NCBI RefSeq assembly: GCF_034661295.1
Contig: NZ_CP141062.1
Span: 1,488,001-1,552,000, forward strand
Length of the DNA: 64,000 nucleotides
Reading direction: 5' to 3'
From: Faecalibacter sp. LW9
GTDB taxonomy: Bacteria > Bacteroidota > Bacteroidia > Flavobacteriales > Weeksellaceae
The notes under the pieces were generated by a model. The model was not told the DNA's origin and did no database searches. It saw nothing but the letters and a program-made list of their open reading frames with translations. Made by a program: the position numbers and the translations under genes. Below, piece by piece: positions 26,510 through 36,348 of this stretch (the first letter of the stretch is position 1; each line of letters begins with the position of its first letter).

Positions 26510-28180
26510 TTATTTACTGAATTTTTTTCTTCGAATAAAGTAACCTAATCCGCCCAAAAGGGCGATGATTCCAATTGGAACAATTAAGTTCAGCTGTTGC
26601 CAATATTGTTTATCAGATAATACTTTAGTTTCATTTAATAAAGGAATTTCCGATTTACGATTACGTAAGGCTAAGAAATCTTCATCACCCAATAAATAAT
26701 CCATGGCATTTAATACAAATGTTTGATTCGCATAGGTTGTAGGACGAGAATTTGGATTATCAGGTCGTACAGAATATTTATCTTCTCCCAAACGCATCGG
26801 CATTCCTCGCCACAGGTGATTTTTTAAAACATCACCATCCGAGATAACGATCATTTTACCATTGGTTGATTGAGCCTTGAAATTTGGAATCTCTTGTCGT
26901 TCGAATCGAGAGGCATAAGCCGATTTAAAGTTCCCTTCCAATAACACAGCCATTGGAATTTTTCCCATCACAAATTCATCTACATTCTCTACATCAACTT
27001 CATCCAACGAAATATAATTTAATGCAGGTTTCATTGAGGTTTGTGGAGACGAACTTAATAAGACAGTTTGTTTAATGTTTGGATTTTCTAAAAGTTCAAT
27101 AGGATTCGCAAAATTAAAAATAACTGGATCAATACTCGCGGTAATAGGATTAGGATCACCTGCTAAACCTAACTCAAAGTAAGGCCAAGTGTAGTAATTG
27201 TAACTTACATTTCCAGCCGTTTCACCATCTGCTAAAACGATTTTCCCTCCATTTAAGTCTTTGATAATGGTATTGTGTAATCGAACCCCATAATTGAATA
27301 AGAATTCATTAATTTTTAGATCACGTGGGAAAGCAACAATTTTACCTGATCGAAAAATTGAATCCATTTCAGCATCAACAGTCTCAACAGCAAAAAGCAT
27401 TTTTCCTCCATTCATGATGTATTGATCTAATACCATTTTATCTTTTTCTGAAAATGGTAAAGTAGGTTTTGCAACAATCAATCCATCAAATCGTTTCAGA
27501 CTATCAATATCTTCATAGTCAAAACTAAATTTTTTATTGGCAATTGGATTTAAGTATATCTCAACATCGTATTTTTCTGATAGCGCACGACCTAATCCAT
27601 CGATATTTTGCTGTGGTAATTCATCATGATGAACAATAAATCCAATTTTCTTACGATTGGTATTGGTAATTTTCTGAATCTTTTCAGCAAATAGATATTC
27701 TAACTTTTCAGTCGAAGCCACGGCTAATTCCTCGAAAGGAGTAGACGGGTCATTGACTAACGTTTCCATCCACATTACTTTATCACCATAAGAAAGACGA
27801 GCGTAGGGATAAACATTAAGTACACCTTTATCTGTTTTTATAGGTATTGCAACTATCCCTGCTTCTTCCATTTCTGAAGTATTCATTTCCAATGGATCAA
27901 CGAAACGGTATTTTACTTTTGGATTTTTCTCTTTTAATTCTTCTAATAAAAACTGAATTTCATTTTTAAGAATACGATAATTACCTGTTAATTCGCCACC
28001 TAAAAGAATATCAATTTGTAATTCTTTATCGATATTTTCTAATAACAGATTTGAAGTTTCTGTTAAAGTATAGCGTTTATCTTGTGTAAGGTCAAAACGT
28101 TTATAAGCAAATTGGCTGATAATCAAAACAGCGATTAAAAGCCCAAAAACAACGAATGATTTTTTTTCAATTGCTTTCAT
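26510..28180 (-). CDS. gldG: GldG, gliding-motility ABC transporter substrate-binding-like subunit
   Basis: The 556-residue protein has an N-terminal transmembrane segment (about residues 8-26) with FAYKRFDLTQDKRYTLTETS. A long periplasmic region of the ABC-type uncharacterised transport family follows (DILLGGELTGNYRILKNEIQ, DGLIVAKPTLPFSEKDKMVLDQYIMNGG), and a C-terminal membrane segment precedes IRRKKFSK. GldG works with GldF and the ATPase GldA in Flavobacteriia. The ATPase gene is not in this window. It follows gldF by 4 bases. Confidence 0.92.
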   Translation of the reverse strand: MKAIEKKSFVVFGLLIAVLIISQFAYKRFDLTQDKRYTLTETSNLLLENIDKELQIDILLGGELTGNYRILKNEIQFLLEELKEKNPKVKYRFVDPLEMNTSEMEEAGIVAIPIKTDKGVLNVYPYARLSYGDKVMWMETLVNDPSTPFEELAVASTEKLEYLFAEKIQKITNTNRKKIGFIVHHDELPQQNIDGLGRALSEKYDVEIYLNPIANKKFSFDYEDIDSLKRFDGLIVAKPTLPFSEKDKMVLDQYIMNGGKMLFAVETVDAEMDSIFRSGKIVAFPRDLKINEFLFNYGVRLHNTIIKDLNGGKIVLADGETAGNVSYNYYTWPYFELGLAGDPNPITASIDPVIFNFANPIELLENPNIKQTVLLSSSPQTSMKPALNYISLDEVDVENVDEFVMGKIPMAVLLEGNFKSAYASRFERQEIPNFKAQSTNGKMIVISDGDVLKNHLWRGMPMRLGEDKYSVRPDNPNSRPTTYANQTFVLNAMDYLLGDEDFLALRNRKSEIPLLNETKVLSDKQYWQQLNLIVPIGIIALLGGLGYFIRRKKFSK

Positions 28181-28184
28181 TCAA

Positions 28185-28913
28185 TTATTTTTTAAGGTGT
28201 AGGTTAATAATAGTTGCTTGAAGTAATAAAGCAATAATCACGACAAAATAGGCTAAATCTCTCGTGTCTAATATTCCTTTTAAAAATTGTTGGTAGTGGG
28301 AATAACTTCCTATTTTTTGTACATAGTAATCAGCAGATCCTAATAAGTTATAAGATGCTAATCCTTCAAATCCATAATAGCTAATAAAACAGATGAATAC
28401 AGCAAAAACATAGGCCATCACCTGATTTTTAGAAAGGCTAGAAGTCAAAATTCCTATTGCTGAAAATAAACTTCCCAATAGAAACAATCCCAAATAACCA
28501 TTATAAATCGTTCCATAATCCAACGATTGATCAGAAATGATAAAGTTTTCTAATGTCAAAGTAAATAAGAACGTTCCCAATAAACAGAAAATAACAATGC
28601 TTAGAACAGCAAAGAATTTCCCCCATACAATTTGGTTAATTTTTATAGGTAGTGTAAATAACCATAATAAAGTACCATTGTTTTGCTCTTCAGCAATCAT
28701 CTTCATGGTTAGCGCGGGTATCATAAACATAAAGATCCAAGGTGCGATAAAGAAGAAACTACTTAATGAAGCGTTTCCAGTATTGAATACGTTAAACTGG
28801 TTATCGAAGAACCAAAGAAATAATGTAGAAATGAAAATGAATGCAAATGCAGCCAAATACGCTGTAAATCCTAAAAAGAACTGATTAAATTCTTTTTTGA
28901 AGATGGTCCACAT
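28185..28913 (-). CDS. gldF: GldF, gliding-motility ABC transporter permease
   Basis: The 242-residue protein has six predicted transmembrane segments, starting MWTIFKKEFNQFFLGFTAYLA. It includes the ABC-2 permease segment APWIFMFMIPALTMKMIAEEQNNGTLLWLFTLPI. It pairs with GldG downstream (4-base gap) and follows the HemJ/CopD gene by 1 base. GldAFG is needed for gliding in some Flavobacterium species, but the genes also occur in non-gliding relatives. Motility should therefore not be assumed here. Confidence 0.92.
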   Translation of the reverse strand: MWTIFKKEFNQFFLGFTAYLAAFAFIFISTLFLWFFDNQFNVFNTGNASLSSFFFIAPWIFMFMIPALTMKMIAEEQNNGTLLWLFTLPIKINQIVWGKFFAVLSIVIFCLLGTFLFTLTLENFIISDQSLDYGTIYNGYLGLFLLGSLFSAIGILTSSLSKNQVMAYVFAVFICFISYYGFEGLASYNLLGSADYYVQKIGSYSHYQQFLKGILDTRDLAYFVVIIALLLQATIINLHLKK

Positions 28914-28914
28914 G

Positions 28915-29460
28915 TTAGTTTTTATTGTTACGGTTAATAATCTTTACAATTGCCATAATGATAAATCCAACTAAAAAGAAGCTGATTACCGCCCATGGCC
29001 AATGTTGTACAAAACCTCCTTTTTGGATAACTGCAAACACAACAGCAAATAAAATAATCGTTGCTACTTCATTCATCATGCGAAGACGAACGGATGTATA
29101 TTTATGAATATCTTTTTTCTGTTCTTGGATGGTTTTCCAGCACCAAAAGTGGTAGGCAGACAATAAAACGATAACTCCGAGTTTAAATTGCATCCAACCT
29201 GCATTTAATAATCCTGGATTTTTAAAAAGCATGTTAGCCCCCATAATTACCATAATGGAAAATGCAGGCACAGTAATCACATTCCAAAGACGTGATTTCA
29301 TAAATTTATACTGTTCAGCTAAAATAGACTTTTTTGGTTCTTCCATCGATTGGGTGTCATTATGATAAATCATTAATCGGACGATATAAAATAATCCTGC
29401 AAAATAACTTACCACGAAAATCACGTGTATCGCTTTATATATAAGATAATTATAACCCAT
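28915..29460 (-). CDS. HemJ/CopD family membrane protein
   Basis: The 181-residue protein has four to five transmembrane segments and starts MGYNYLIYKAIHVIFVVSYFAGLFYIVRLMIYH. The conserved His in the first segment and the KFMKSRLWNVITVPAF block match the HemJ-type protoporphyrinogen oxidases, often annotated as CopD. It would oxidise protoporphyrinogen IX in haem synthesis. The assignment rests on pattern, and no haem genes are adjacent. It lies 16 bases after the SAM-hydrolase gene and 1 base before gldF. Confidence 0.75.
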   Translation of the reverse strand: MGYNYLIYKAIHVIFVVSYFAGLFYIVRLMIYHNDTQSMEEPKKSILAEQYKFMKSRLWNVITVPAFSIMVIMGANMLFKNPGLLNAGWMQFKLGVIVLLSAYHFWCWKTIQEQKKDIHKYTSVRLRMMNEVATIILFAVVFAVIQKGGFVQHWPWAVISFFLVGFIIMAIVKIINRNNKN

Positions 29461-29476
29461 ATAATTCTATCTATCG

Positions 29477-30331
29477 TTAGAAATTCGATTGGTTATCGAA
29501 TTCAATTGTAATTGTATCTCCTTTTTTTAATCCCATTAATTGATTTGCTCCACCCGTAAGTTCAGGATTACTTTTATACAACGTGACTTCTAGGAAATCC
29601 GCTGAATTGAACAGACATAATGTTCTACCCATTGCTTGGAATTCTTTCGAGAAATCCTGAACAACGTCATTGTAATGATTGTAGATGATATCAATGTCTG
29701 TAATCGAAAAGTCTTTTTGTCTTAAAATGATCTTGAATGCTCTATCATTCGATACTTCATTAAAATATCGACGTGTAATATTCGTAATCACATTTCCAAA
29801 ATGATCGATGTAAATCACATTCCCTACTAAGAATTTATCATCACGATAAATTGGTTTTAATTCATTCAGTTGTTTAAATTCGTTTCGTTTAAACCCAAGT
29901 AAAGATGGTAATCCACCACGTGCTAAATGGCACGCTACAGGAACAAAACAATTCTTTACAGGGAACAAACTATCGATTCCTTCCGGATGTACCGTTATTT
30001 CATAAACTTCCTCATGAATCTCCGTTTGGCAAATCAAAGATAATATTCCATTATCTCCACAAATAAAATAGTGTCCATTGATATGAGCACAAATAGGTTT
30101 TTGGTCTGGTGTTGTCAATGAGTTGACACCAATAATGTGTATCGTTCCTTTCGGAAACTCATTGTATGAATTACGAATAATATACGCCGCTTCTGATAAG
30201 TCGTAAGGACTTACCTGATGCGAAATATCTACAATAGTAACGTCCGACAATTCTTTAAGAATTGCACCCTTAATACTCGAAACAAAATAGTCTTTGGTAC
30301 CAAAATCGGTAGTTAACGTAATAATTGCCAT
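29477..30331 (-). CDS. SAM hydrolase / SAM hydroxide adenosyltransferase family protein
   Basis: The 284-residue protein has the family N-terminus IITLTTDFGTKDYFVSSIKGAI with the conserved Asp. VDISHQVSPYDLSEAAYII, the CGDNGIL loop and the C-terminal beta-barrel (IDHFGNVITNITR) follow. Family members split S-adenosylmethionine using water (duf-62 enzymes) or, rarely, halide. The ATG at 30331 gives MAIITLTTDFG; an upstream in-frame start at 30352 adds seven unconserved residues. It is divergent from phoH. Confidence 0.9.
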   Translation of the reverse strand: MAIITLTTDFGTKDYFVSSIKGAILKELSDVTIVDISHQVSPYDLSEAAYIIRNSYNEFPKGTIHIIGVNSLTTPDQKPICAHINGHYFICGDNGILSLICQTEIHEEVYEITVHPEGIDSLFPVKNCFVPVACHLARGGLPSLLGFKRNEFKQLNELKPIYRDDKFLVGNVIYIDHFGNVITNITRRYFNEVSNDRAFKIILRQKDFSITDIDIIYNHYNDVVQDFSKEFQAMGRTLCLFNSADFLEVTLYKSNPELTGGANQLMGLKKGDTITIEFDNQSNF

Positions 30332-30397
30332 TATTCTTTTAATACTTAGCAAATATATTGTTTATTTTTGTGTTAGTGAACCAAAACAATAGCACAT

Positions 30398-31381
30398 TTG
30401 ACTGAAATTAATATAGAACTAAATGAAATAAATGCACAAGACTTCTATGGTCCTAATAATGAGCATTTAAAGCGTATTAAAGAATACTATCCTAAACTAA
30501 AAATTATTGGGAGAGGGAAGGTTTTGACGGTGTTTGGAAACGAAGATCAATTGCAGATTTTCGAACAAAAAATAGCAAAAATTATTCAGCATATTCAAAA
30601 ATATAATCGTTTGAACAATAGAGATCTTGAAATTATTATGATGGAAGATCAATTGGAAATGCTTCAAATGAAAAAAGAAGATGAAATTATTGTTCATGGA
30701 GTGAATGGGAAGTTAATAAAGCCTCAAACTCCGGGACATAAGAAACTCGTCGAAAAAGTGTATGCGAAAGATATGACATTTGCGATTGGTCCTGCTGGAA
30801 CCGGAAAAACCTATATGAGTGTAGCTTTAGCTGTTCAAGCATTAAAAAATAAGGAAGTTCGTCGAATTATCTTGACTCGTCCAGCTGTAGAAGCAGGTGA
30901 AAGTTTAGGATTTTTACCAGGGGATATGAAAGATAAATTGGACCCATATTTACAACCTCTATATGATGCATTAAAAGATATGATTCATTTCGAAAAATTA
31001 GATGGTCATTTGGAGCGTGGAGTAATTGAAGTAGCGCCTTTAGCTTTTATGCGTGGACGAACGTTGGATGATGCTTTTGTGATCTTAGACGAAGCCCAAA
31101 ATACAACATATGCTCAAATGAAAATGTTCTTAACGCGTATGGGGAAAAACTCGAAGTTTATTATTACGGGTGATCCGAATCAGGTTGATTTACCGCCACG
31201 TCAAAAATCAGGTCTACGAGAAGCTTTGCATATATTAAAAGATGTAAAAGATATTGGATTTATCTTTTTGGATGATCGTGATGTGGTTCGTCACCAATTG
31301 GTGAGGGATATTTTAAAAGCTTACAAAGTTTCCGAAGATAAAGAAAGAGAAGAAATCGACATCAATGATGTTAAAAAATAA
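30398..31381 (+). CDS. PhoH family ATPase
   Basis: The 327-residue protein has an N-terminal KH-like region (about 1-110), then the PhoH ATPase domain with Walker A GPAGTGKTYMSVALA (about residue 129), VILDEAQNTTYAQMKMFLTR and ITGDPNQVDLPP. The best start is a TTG at 30398, giving MTEINIELNEI; no ATG lies suitably upstream. PhoH proteins are ATP-dependent and linked to RNA metabolism and phosphate stress in some bacteria. The gene is divergent from the SAM hydrolase gene and convergent with yifB. Confidence 0.92.
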   Translation: MTEINIELNEINAQDFYGPNNEHLKRIKEYYPKLKIIGRGKVLTVFGNEDQLQIFEQKIAKIIQHIQKYNRLNNRDLEIIMMEDQLEMLQMKKEDEIIVHGVNGKLIKPQTPGHKKLVEKVYAKDMTFAIGPAGTGKTYMSVALAVQALKNKEVRRIILTRPAVEAGESLGFLPGDMKDKLDPYLQPLYDALKDMIHFEKLDGHLERGVIEVAPLAFMRGRTLDDAFVILDEAQNTTYAQMKMFLTRMGKNSKFIITGDPNQVDLPPRQKSGLREALHILKDVKDIGFIFLDDRDVVRHQLVRDILKAYKVSEDKEREEIDINDVKK

Positions 31382-31385
31382 AAAG

Positions 31386-31413
31386 AAAGCAAGGTGTTAA
31401 GCCTTGCTTTTTT
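31386..31413. terminator. Intrinsic terminator between phoH and yifB
   Basis: AAAGCAAGG / CCTTGCTTT with a seven-base loop and a following T-run serves phoH. Its 3' end overlaps the stop codon of the convergent gene. Confidence 0.8.
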
Positions 31414-32929
31414 AGTTTCGGTCCAAGCTTCGGTATTGGATGGCCTCCCCAATATGTTTCGATAAAATTGGCTCTGATTCATCTAAGTCAGCAATTGTAC
31501 GTGCCACTCTCAATATTCGATCGTATGCTCGTGCCGAAAGATTTAATCGGTCCATTGCAGTCTTAATTAATTTTTTACTCCCTTCATCCAATACACAATA
31601 ACGATCCAATTCCTTAGGTCCCATTTGAGAATTATAATGAATGGTTTGATTTTCGAAACGTTGGGTTTGTTTAGCTCTTGCTTGGATAACCCTTGCGCGA
31701 ATGACATCACTTTTTTCTCCATTTCGACTTTGAGATAAATCATCAAAAGGTACTGGAGTAACTTCGATATGTAAATCAATGCGGTCCAATAAAGGACCAG
31801 AAATTTTATTCATGTAACGTTGCATTTCGGCTAATGTGGATGTATTTTGTGGGTCATCTGGGAAGAATCCACTTGGACTTGGATTCATAGAAGCAACAAG
31901 CATAAAACTTGAGGGATAAGTAACCGTAAACTTCGCTCTTGATATGGTTACTTCTCGATCTTCCAAAGGTTGACGCATGACCTCTAAAACGGAACGTTTA
32001 AATTCAGGTAATTCATCTAAAAATAATACACCATTATGCGATAACGAAATTTCTCCTGGTTGTGGATATGAACCACCTCCCACCAAAGCAACATCTGATA
32101 TGGTATGATGGGGTGATATAAATGGGCGTTGTAAAACAAGAGACTTCGAACCTAATTTACCTGCGACGCTATGAATCTTTGTGGTTTCAAGTGCTTCATC
32201 AATGGTCATCGGTGGTAAAATGGTCGAAATTCTTTTCGCTAACATTGTTTTCCCACTTCCCGGTGGACCTATTAATATAATATTATGTCCACCAGCAGCA
32301 GCAATCTCCATGGCGCGTTTCACATTTTCTTGCCCTTTTACATCCGAAAAACAATATTTGTATTGATTTAGTTCATTTAAATGATGATGTGTCAAATCAA
32401 AATGATGAGGTTCTAATTCGATGTCGTGATTTAAAAATTGAATCACTTGCAAGATATTAGTTACTCCATAAACTTCGATACCTTGTACTACGGCTGCTTC
32501 ATCCGCATTTTGTTTTGGTAGAATGATTCTTTTAAATCCTTGATTTTTGGCTTCAATTGTAATAGGTAATGCTCCTTTGATTGGTCGCAATGATCCATCT
32601 AAAGAAAGTTCACCCATCATGACATATTCTTCCAATTGATCATTATGAATCTGTTCAGAGGCGGATAAAATTCCAATCGCAATGGTTAAGTCATAAGCAG
32701 AACCTTCTTTTTGTAAATCGGCAGGCGCCATGTTTATGGTAATTTTTTTTCCAGGAATTTTGAATCCTTGATTCTTGAGCGCGGATTGGATGCGAAAATT
32801 ACTTTCTTTAATCGCTGAATCGGGTAGTCCGACCAGATGATATCCAACGCCTTGATCAATATTTACTTCGACCGTGATGGTCTGAGCTGAAACTCCAAAA
32901 ATTGCACTTCCGTAAATTTTCTTCAACAT
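31412..32929 (-). CDS. comM: YifB/ComM family Mg-chelatase-like AAA+ ATPase
   Basis: The 505-residue protein starts MLKKIYGSAIFGVSAQTITVEV and has the Lon-like S5 domain (about 20-180), the AAA+ module with Walker A GPPGSGKTMLAKRI (about 218), VLFLDELPEFKRSVLEVMRQPLEDR, and the Mg-chelatase C-terminal domain. In naturally transformable bacteria ComM is a helicase that extends integrated DNA at branch points. No competence genes are nearby, so the role here is assigned by family only. Confidence 0.92.
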   Translation of the reverse strand: MLKKIYGSAIFGVSAQTITVEVNIDQGVGYHLVGLPDSAIKESNFRIQSALKNQGFKIPGKKITINMAPADLQKEGSAYDLTIAIGILSASEQIHNDQLEEYVMMGELSLDGSLRPIKGALPITIEAKNQGFKRIILPKQNADEAAVVQGIEVYGVTNILQVIQFLNHDIELEPHHFDLTHHHLNELNQYKYCFSDVKGQENVKRAMEIAAAGGHNIILIGPPGSGKTMLAKRISTILPPMTIDEALETTKIHSVAGKLGSKSLVLQRPFISPHHTISDVALVGGGSYPQPGEISLSHNGVLFLDELPEFKRSVLEVMRQPLEDREVTISRAKFTVTYPSSFMLVASMNPSPSGFFPDDPQNTSTLAEMQRYMNKISGPLLDRIDLHIEVTPVPFDDLSQSRNGEKSDVIRARVIQARAKQTQRFENQTIHYNSQMGPKELDRYCVLDEGSKKLIKTAMDRLNLSARAYDRILRVARTIADLDESEPILSKHIGEAIQYRSLDRN

Positions 32930-33039
32930 AACAACTATTTTTTATAAATTTACTTCCTTTTTCTAGTTAATAAAAGCTCAAAAAGGATTTAAATGTTTAA
33001 TTATAAACAGAATAGCGAAGAAGTCTATTCAAAATCTAT

Positions 33040-33513
33040 ATGAAGAAAGAAAAAATAAGTTTCGAATACGAAGTATTTGACTCAATCCACGATTTATCAG
33101 AGGAAAATAAAGTCTTAGTATCGAAAGCCAATCATATCTCAAAATCGGCTTACGCCCCTTATTCAAAATTCCATGTTGGAGCTGCTGTAGAATTGGAAGA
33201 TGGACAAGTCTTTGTCAGTAGCAATCAAGAAAATGCATCCTACCCTGTAGGAACATGTGCAGAACGTGGACTATTAGCATATGTCAATGCCAATTTCCCT
33301 AATATTAAAGTAAAAAAACTAGCGGTTTCTACCATTAATATTAACGTTCCTTTACCTCCTTGCGGGATGTGCCGTCAATACATTCTTGAAATTGAAAAGA
33401 AGCAAAACGATAATATAGCGTTGTTTTTATCCGGAAACGAAGGGCAAGTAATTAAAGTAGATGCTGCTAAAGATTTGCTACCGCTCAATTTTACGGAAGA
33501 TTTTTTAGACTAG
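33040..33513 (+). CDS. cdd: Cytidine deaminase
   Basis: The 157-residue protein has the zinc-deaminase motifs TCAERG (catalytic Glu) and PPCGMCRQ, with the preceding SKFHVGAAVELEDG and NQENASYPVG substrate-binding blocks. It converts cytidine and deoxycytidine to uridine forms in pyrimidine salvage. The length is slightly above the usual 130-140 because of an N-terminal extension (FEYEVFDSIHDL) that I recall as typical of Bacteroidota Cdd. It is 56 bases before pdhA. Confidence 0.94.
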   Translation: MKKEKISFEYEVFDSIHDLSEENKVLVSKANHISKSAYAPYSKFHVGAAVELEDGQVFVSSNQENASYPVGTCAERGLLAYVNANFPNIKVKKLAVSTININVPLPPCGMCRQYILEIEKKQNDNIALFLSGNEGQVIKVDAAKDLLPLNFTEDFLD

Positions 33514-33569
33514 CAATTTTGCACACTTATAAAGTTTAGTTTATTTTTGTTCGAACGAATTGTGCAATT

Positions 33570-34571
33570 ATGGAAAAATTAACGCAAGAACAATACCTAC
33601 AATGGTATCGAGATATGAACTTTTGGCGTCGCTTCGAAGACAAGTGCCGTTCATTGTATTTAAAACAAAAGATTAGAGGTTTCTTACATTTATATAATGG
33701 TCAAGAAGCTTTACCAGCTGGGTTTTTACATGCAATGCAACCAGAAGATCGTGTAATTACAGCTTATCGCTGTCACGTATGGCCAATGGCAATGGGAGTA
33801 GATCCTAAACGCATCATGGCTGAGTTATGTGGGAAAGCGACAGGTACTTCTCAAGGTTTAGGAGGTTCGATGCACGTATTTAGTAAAGAACACCACTTCT
33901 TCGGTGGACACGGAATTGTCGGTGGACAAATTAACTTAGGTGCAGGTATTGCATTTGGGGATAAATACAACGACAAAAAACATGTAACAATCTGTTTAAT
34001 GGGAGATGGGGCTACGCGTCAAGGAACATTACACGAAACTTTTAACATGGCAATGAACTGGAAATTACCAGTGGTATTTGTTTGTGAAAACAACCAATAC
34101 GCTATGGGAACTTCTGTAAAACGTACAGCGAATCACGAAGACATTTGGAAATTAGGTTTAGGATATGATATGCCTTCAATGCCTGTGGATGGAATGGATC
34201 CTGTAAAAGTAGCGGAAGCGGCTTACGAAGCGATTGAACGTGCGCGTCGTGGTGATGGACCTACATTCTTAGATATTCGTACGTATCGTTACCGTGGTCA
34301 TTCGATGTCGGATGCAGAACCATACCGTACGAAAGAAGAAGTTGAATCATTCAAACAAGAAGATCCAATTTTACATGTTGAAAATGAAATTTTATCAAAT
34401 AACTGGGCAACTCGCGAGCAGTTAGATGTAATTATGGATGAGGTGAAAAGCGCTGTAGAAGAGTGTGTGGAATTTGCAGAAAATTCACCATATCCAGACG
34501 CGAATGTGATGTATGACTACATCTATTCTCAAGAAGATTACCCATTTTTAGATAAAGTTGAAAATAACTAA
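33570..34571 (+). CDS. pdhA: Pyruvate dehydrogenase E1 component subunit alpha
   Basis: The 333-residue protein has the thiamine-diphosphate motif GDGATRQGTLHETFNMAM, with the metal-binding VFVCENNQYAMGTS and the phosphorylation-loop-like TYRYRGHSMSDAEPYRTKEE. It decarboxylates pyruvate together with the beta subunit, which is not adjacent. It is followed after 8 bases by pdhC, so E1-alpha and E2 are co-transcribed. Splitting off pdhB is, from memory, common in Flavobacteriia. Confidence 0.95.
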   Translation: MEKLTQEQYLQWYRDMNFWRRFEDKCRSLYLKQKIRGFLHLYNGQEALPAGFLHAMQPEDRVITAYRCHVWPMAMGVDPKRIMAELCGKATGTSQGLGGSMHVFSKEHHFFGGHGIVGGQINLGAGIAFGDKYNDKKHVTICLMGDGATRQGTLHETFNMAMNWKLPVVFVCENNQYAMGTSVKRTANHEDIWKLGLGYDMPSMPVDGMDPVKVAEAAYEAIERARRGDGPTFLDIRTYRYRGHSMSDAEPYRTKEEVESFKQEDPILHVENEILSNNWATREQLDVIMDEVKSAVEECVEFAENSPYPDANVMYDYIYSQEDYPFLDKVENN

Positions 34572-34579
34572 TTAAAACC

Positions 34580-36193
34580 ATGGCAGAAATTATTACAATG
34601 CCGCGCTTAAGCGATACAATGGAGGAAGGTACTGTTGTAAAGTGGCATAAAAATGTTGGAGATAAAGTTTCAGAAGGGGATATTTTAGCCGAAATCGAAA
34701 CAGATAAAGCAATTCAAGAATTCGAATCCGAATACGATGGTGTTTTATTATTTCAAGGGGCAAAAGAAAATGAGCCTGCTGCTGTTGATACAATTTTAGC
34801 AGTAATCGGAAACGAAGGGGAAGATATTTCAGCGCTTATCAATGGTGAATCGACTCAAGGATCAGAAGTAGAGGTAAAACAAGAAACGCCTGTAGTTTCA
34901 GAACAACCTGCTTCTGCACCTGCAGAAATTCCATCTAATGTAAATGTAGTCACAATGCCTCGTCTTTCAGATACAATGGAAGAAGGGACAGTGGTTGTTT
35001 GGCATAAAAATGTTGGAGATAAAATTTCAGAAGGTGATATTTTAGCCGAAATTGAAACGGATAAAGCAGTACAAGAATTCGAATCTGAATTTGATGGTGT
35101 TTTATTATATCAAGGGGCTAAAGAAAACGAACCTGCACCTGTAGATACAGTATTAGCAATTATAGGTGAAGAAGGAACAGATGTTTCAGCTCTTGTGGCA
35201 AATGGAGGTCAAATTCCAGTTCAAGAATCAAAAACTGAAGTGATTGAAGACGAAAAACCAGTAGTGGTGGAGTTAGCTGTCGAGCCAACTCAAACGTCGA
35301 ATGATCGTATTTTTGCTTCTCCATTAGCAAAGTCAATTGCAAAAGATAAAGGAATTAATTTAGCTGAAGTTAAAGGTTCAGGAGATCAAGGTCGTATCGT
35401 GAAGAAAGATGTTGAAAACTTCCAACCAGCTGCTAAAGCAGAAACTCCTAAAGAAACGAAATCAGAAGTAGCTGCTCCAATTGCTGCTGCTCCAGTTCAA
35501 GAGTTTATATCAGGAGAGGATAAAGAAATTCCAAATTCTCAAATGAGAAAAGTAATTGCAAAACGATTAGCAGAATCGAAATATTCAGCTCCTCATTATT
35601 ATTTAAATATTGAGCTGGATATGGATAATGCGATTGAAGCACGTAAGCAATTAAATTCTGTGCCTAATACGAAAGTATCGTTCAATGATATTGTAGTGAA
35701 GGCTTGTGCAATGGCATTACGTAAACATCCAGCAATTAATGCTTCTTGGTATGATGATAAAATTGTACAACACGTAAATATTAATATTGGAGTAGCGGTT
35801 GCTGTAGAAGATGGATTATTAGTACCGGTTGTTAAAAATACAGACCAAAAAACATTCTCTCAAATTTCAGCAGAAATTAAAGATTATGCAGGTCGCGCAA
35901 GAGAGCGTAAATTGAAAGCAGATGAAATGGAAAAATCGACTTTCTCAGTTTCTAACTTAGGAATGTTTGGTATTGAATCATTTACTTCTATTATCAATCA
36001 ACCAAACTCTTGTATTTTATCTGTTGGTGCAATCATTGAAAAACCTGTCGTGAAAAATGGTCAAATCGTTGTAGGGAACACGATGAAGTTATCTTTAGCA
36101 TGTGATCACCGTACGGTAGATGGGGCAACAGGTGCACAGTTTTTACAAACATTGAAAATGTACATCGAGAATCCAGTAACTATGTTAGTTTAG
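34580..36193 (+). CDS. pdhC: Pyruvate dehydrogenase E2, dihydrolipoamide acetyltransferase
   Basis: The 537-residue protein has two tandem lipoyl domains (about residues 1-78 and 124-202), each with the lipoylated Lys in ETDKA. They share near-identical DNA, probably from duplication. A linker rich in Pro, Glu and Val leads to the E3/E1-binding domain (about 236-270, FASPLAKSIAKDKGINL), and the catalytic core ends with HRTVDGATGAQFL. It transfers acetyl from E1 to CoA in the PDH core. The IS1182 element begins 28 bases after its stop. Confidence 0.95.
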   Translation: MAEIITMPRLSDTMEEGTVVKWHKNVGDKVSEGDILAEIETDKAIQEFESEYDGVLLFQGAKENEPAAVDTILAVIGNEGEDISALINGESTQGSEVEVKQETPVVSEQPASAPAEIPSNVNVVTMPRLSDTMEEGTVVVWHKNVGDKISEGDILAEIETDKAVQEFESEFDGVLLYQGAKENEPAPVDTVLAIIGEEGTDVSALVANGGQIPVQESKTEVIEDEKPVVVELAVEPTQTSNDRIFASPLAKSIAKDKGINLAEVKGSGDQGRIVKKDVENFQPAAKAETPKETKSEVAAPIAAAPVQEFISGEDKEIPNSQMRKVIAKRLAESKYSAPHYYLNIELDMDNAIEARKQLNSVPNTKVSFNDIVVKACAMALRKHPAINASWYDDKIVQHVNINIGVAVAVEDGLLVPVVKNTDQKTFSQISAEIKDYAGRARERKLKADEMEKSTFSVSNLGMFGIESFTSIINQPNSCILSVGAIIEKPVVKNGQIVVGNTMKLSLACDHRTVDGATGAQFLQTLKMYIENPVTMLV

Positions 36194-36220
36194 GATTTAA
36201 GATTTTAACATAATCGATAA

Positions 36221-36253
36221 AGAGGCTGTCTCAAAAGACAGTCTCTTTTTTTT
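36221..36253 (+). terminator. IS left end that folds as an intrinsic terminator
   Basis: The inverted repeat AGAGGCTGTCT / AGACAGTCTCT with a CAAA loop is followed by eight T. It is both the terminal repeat of the element and a terminator for transcripts arriving from pdhC. Confidence 0.75.
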
Positions 36254-36348
36254 GTATTTTACCTGATGAATCTAATTTTGTAATTTAATAGTTCAAAATT
36301 GAATTAAATAAGCAAAAAATGTAAAAATGATGGTAAAATGAACTTTTT

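Noticed and set aside
34580-35180. The two lipoyl-coding segments of pdhC as a recent assembly duplication
   Set aside because: The copies differ at many synonymous and some coding positions, and multiple lipoyl domains are normal in E2 proteins.
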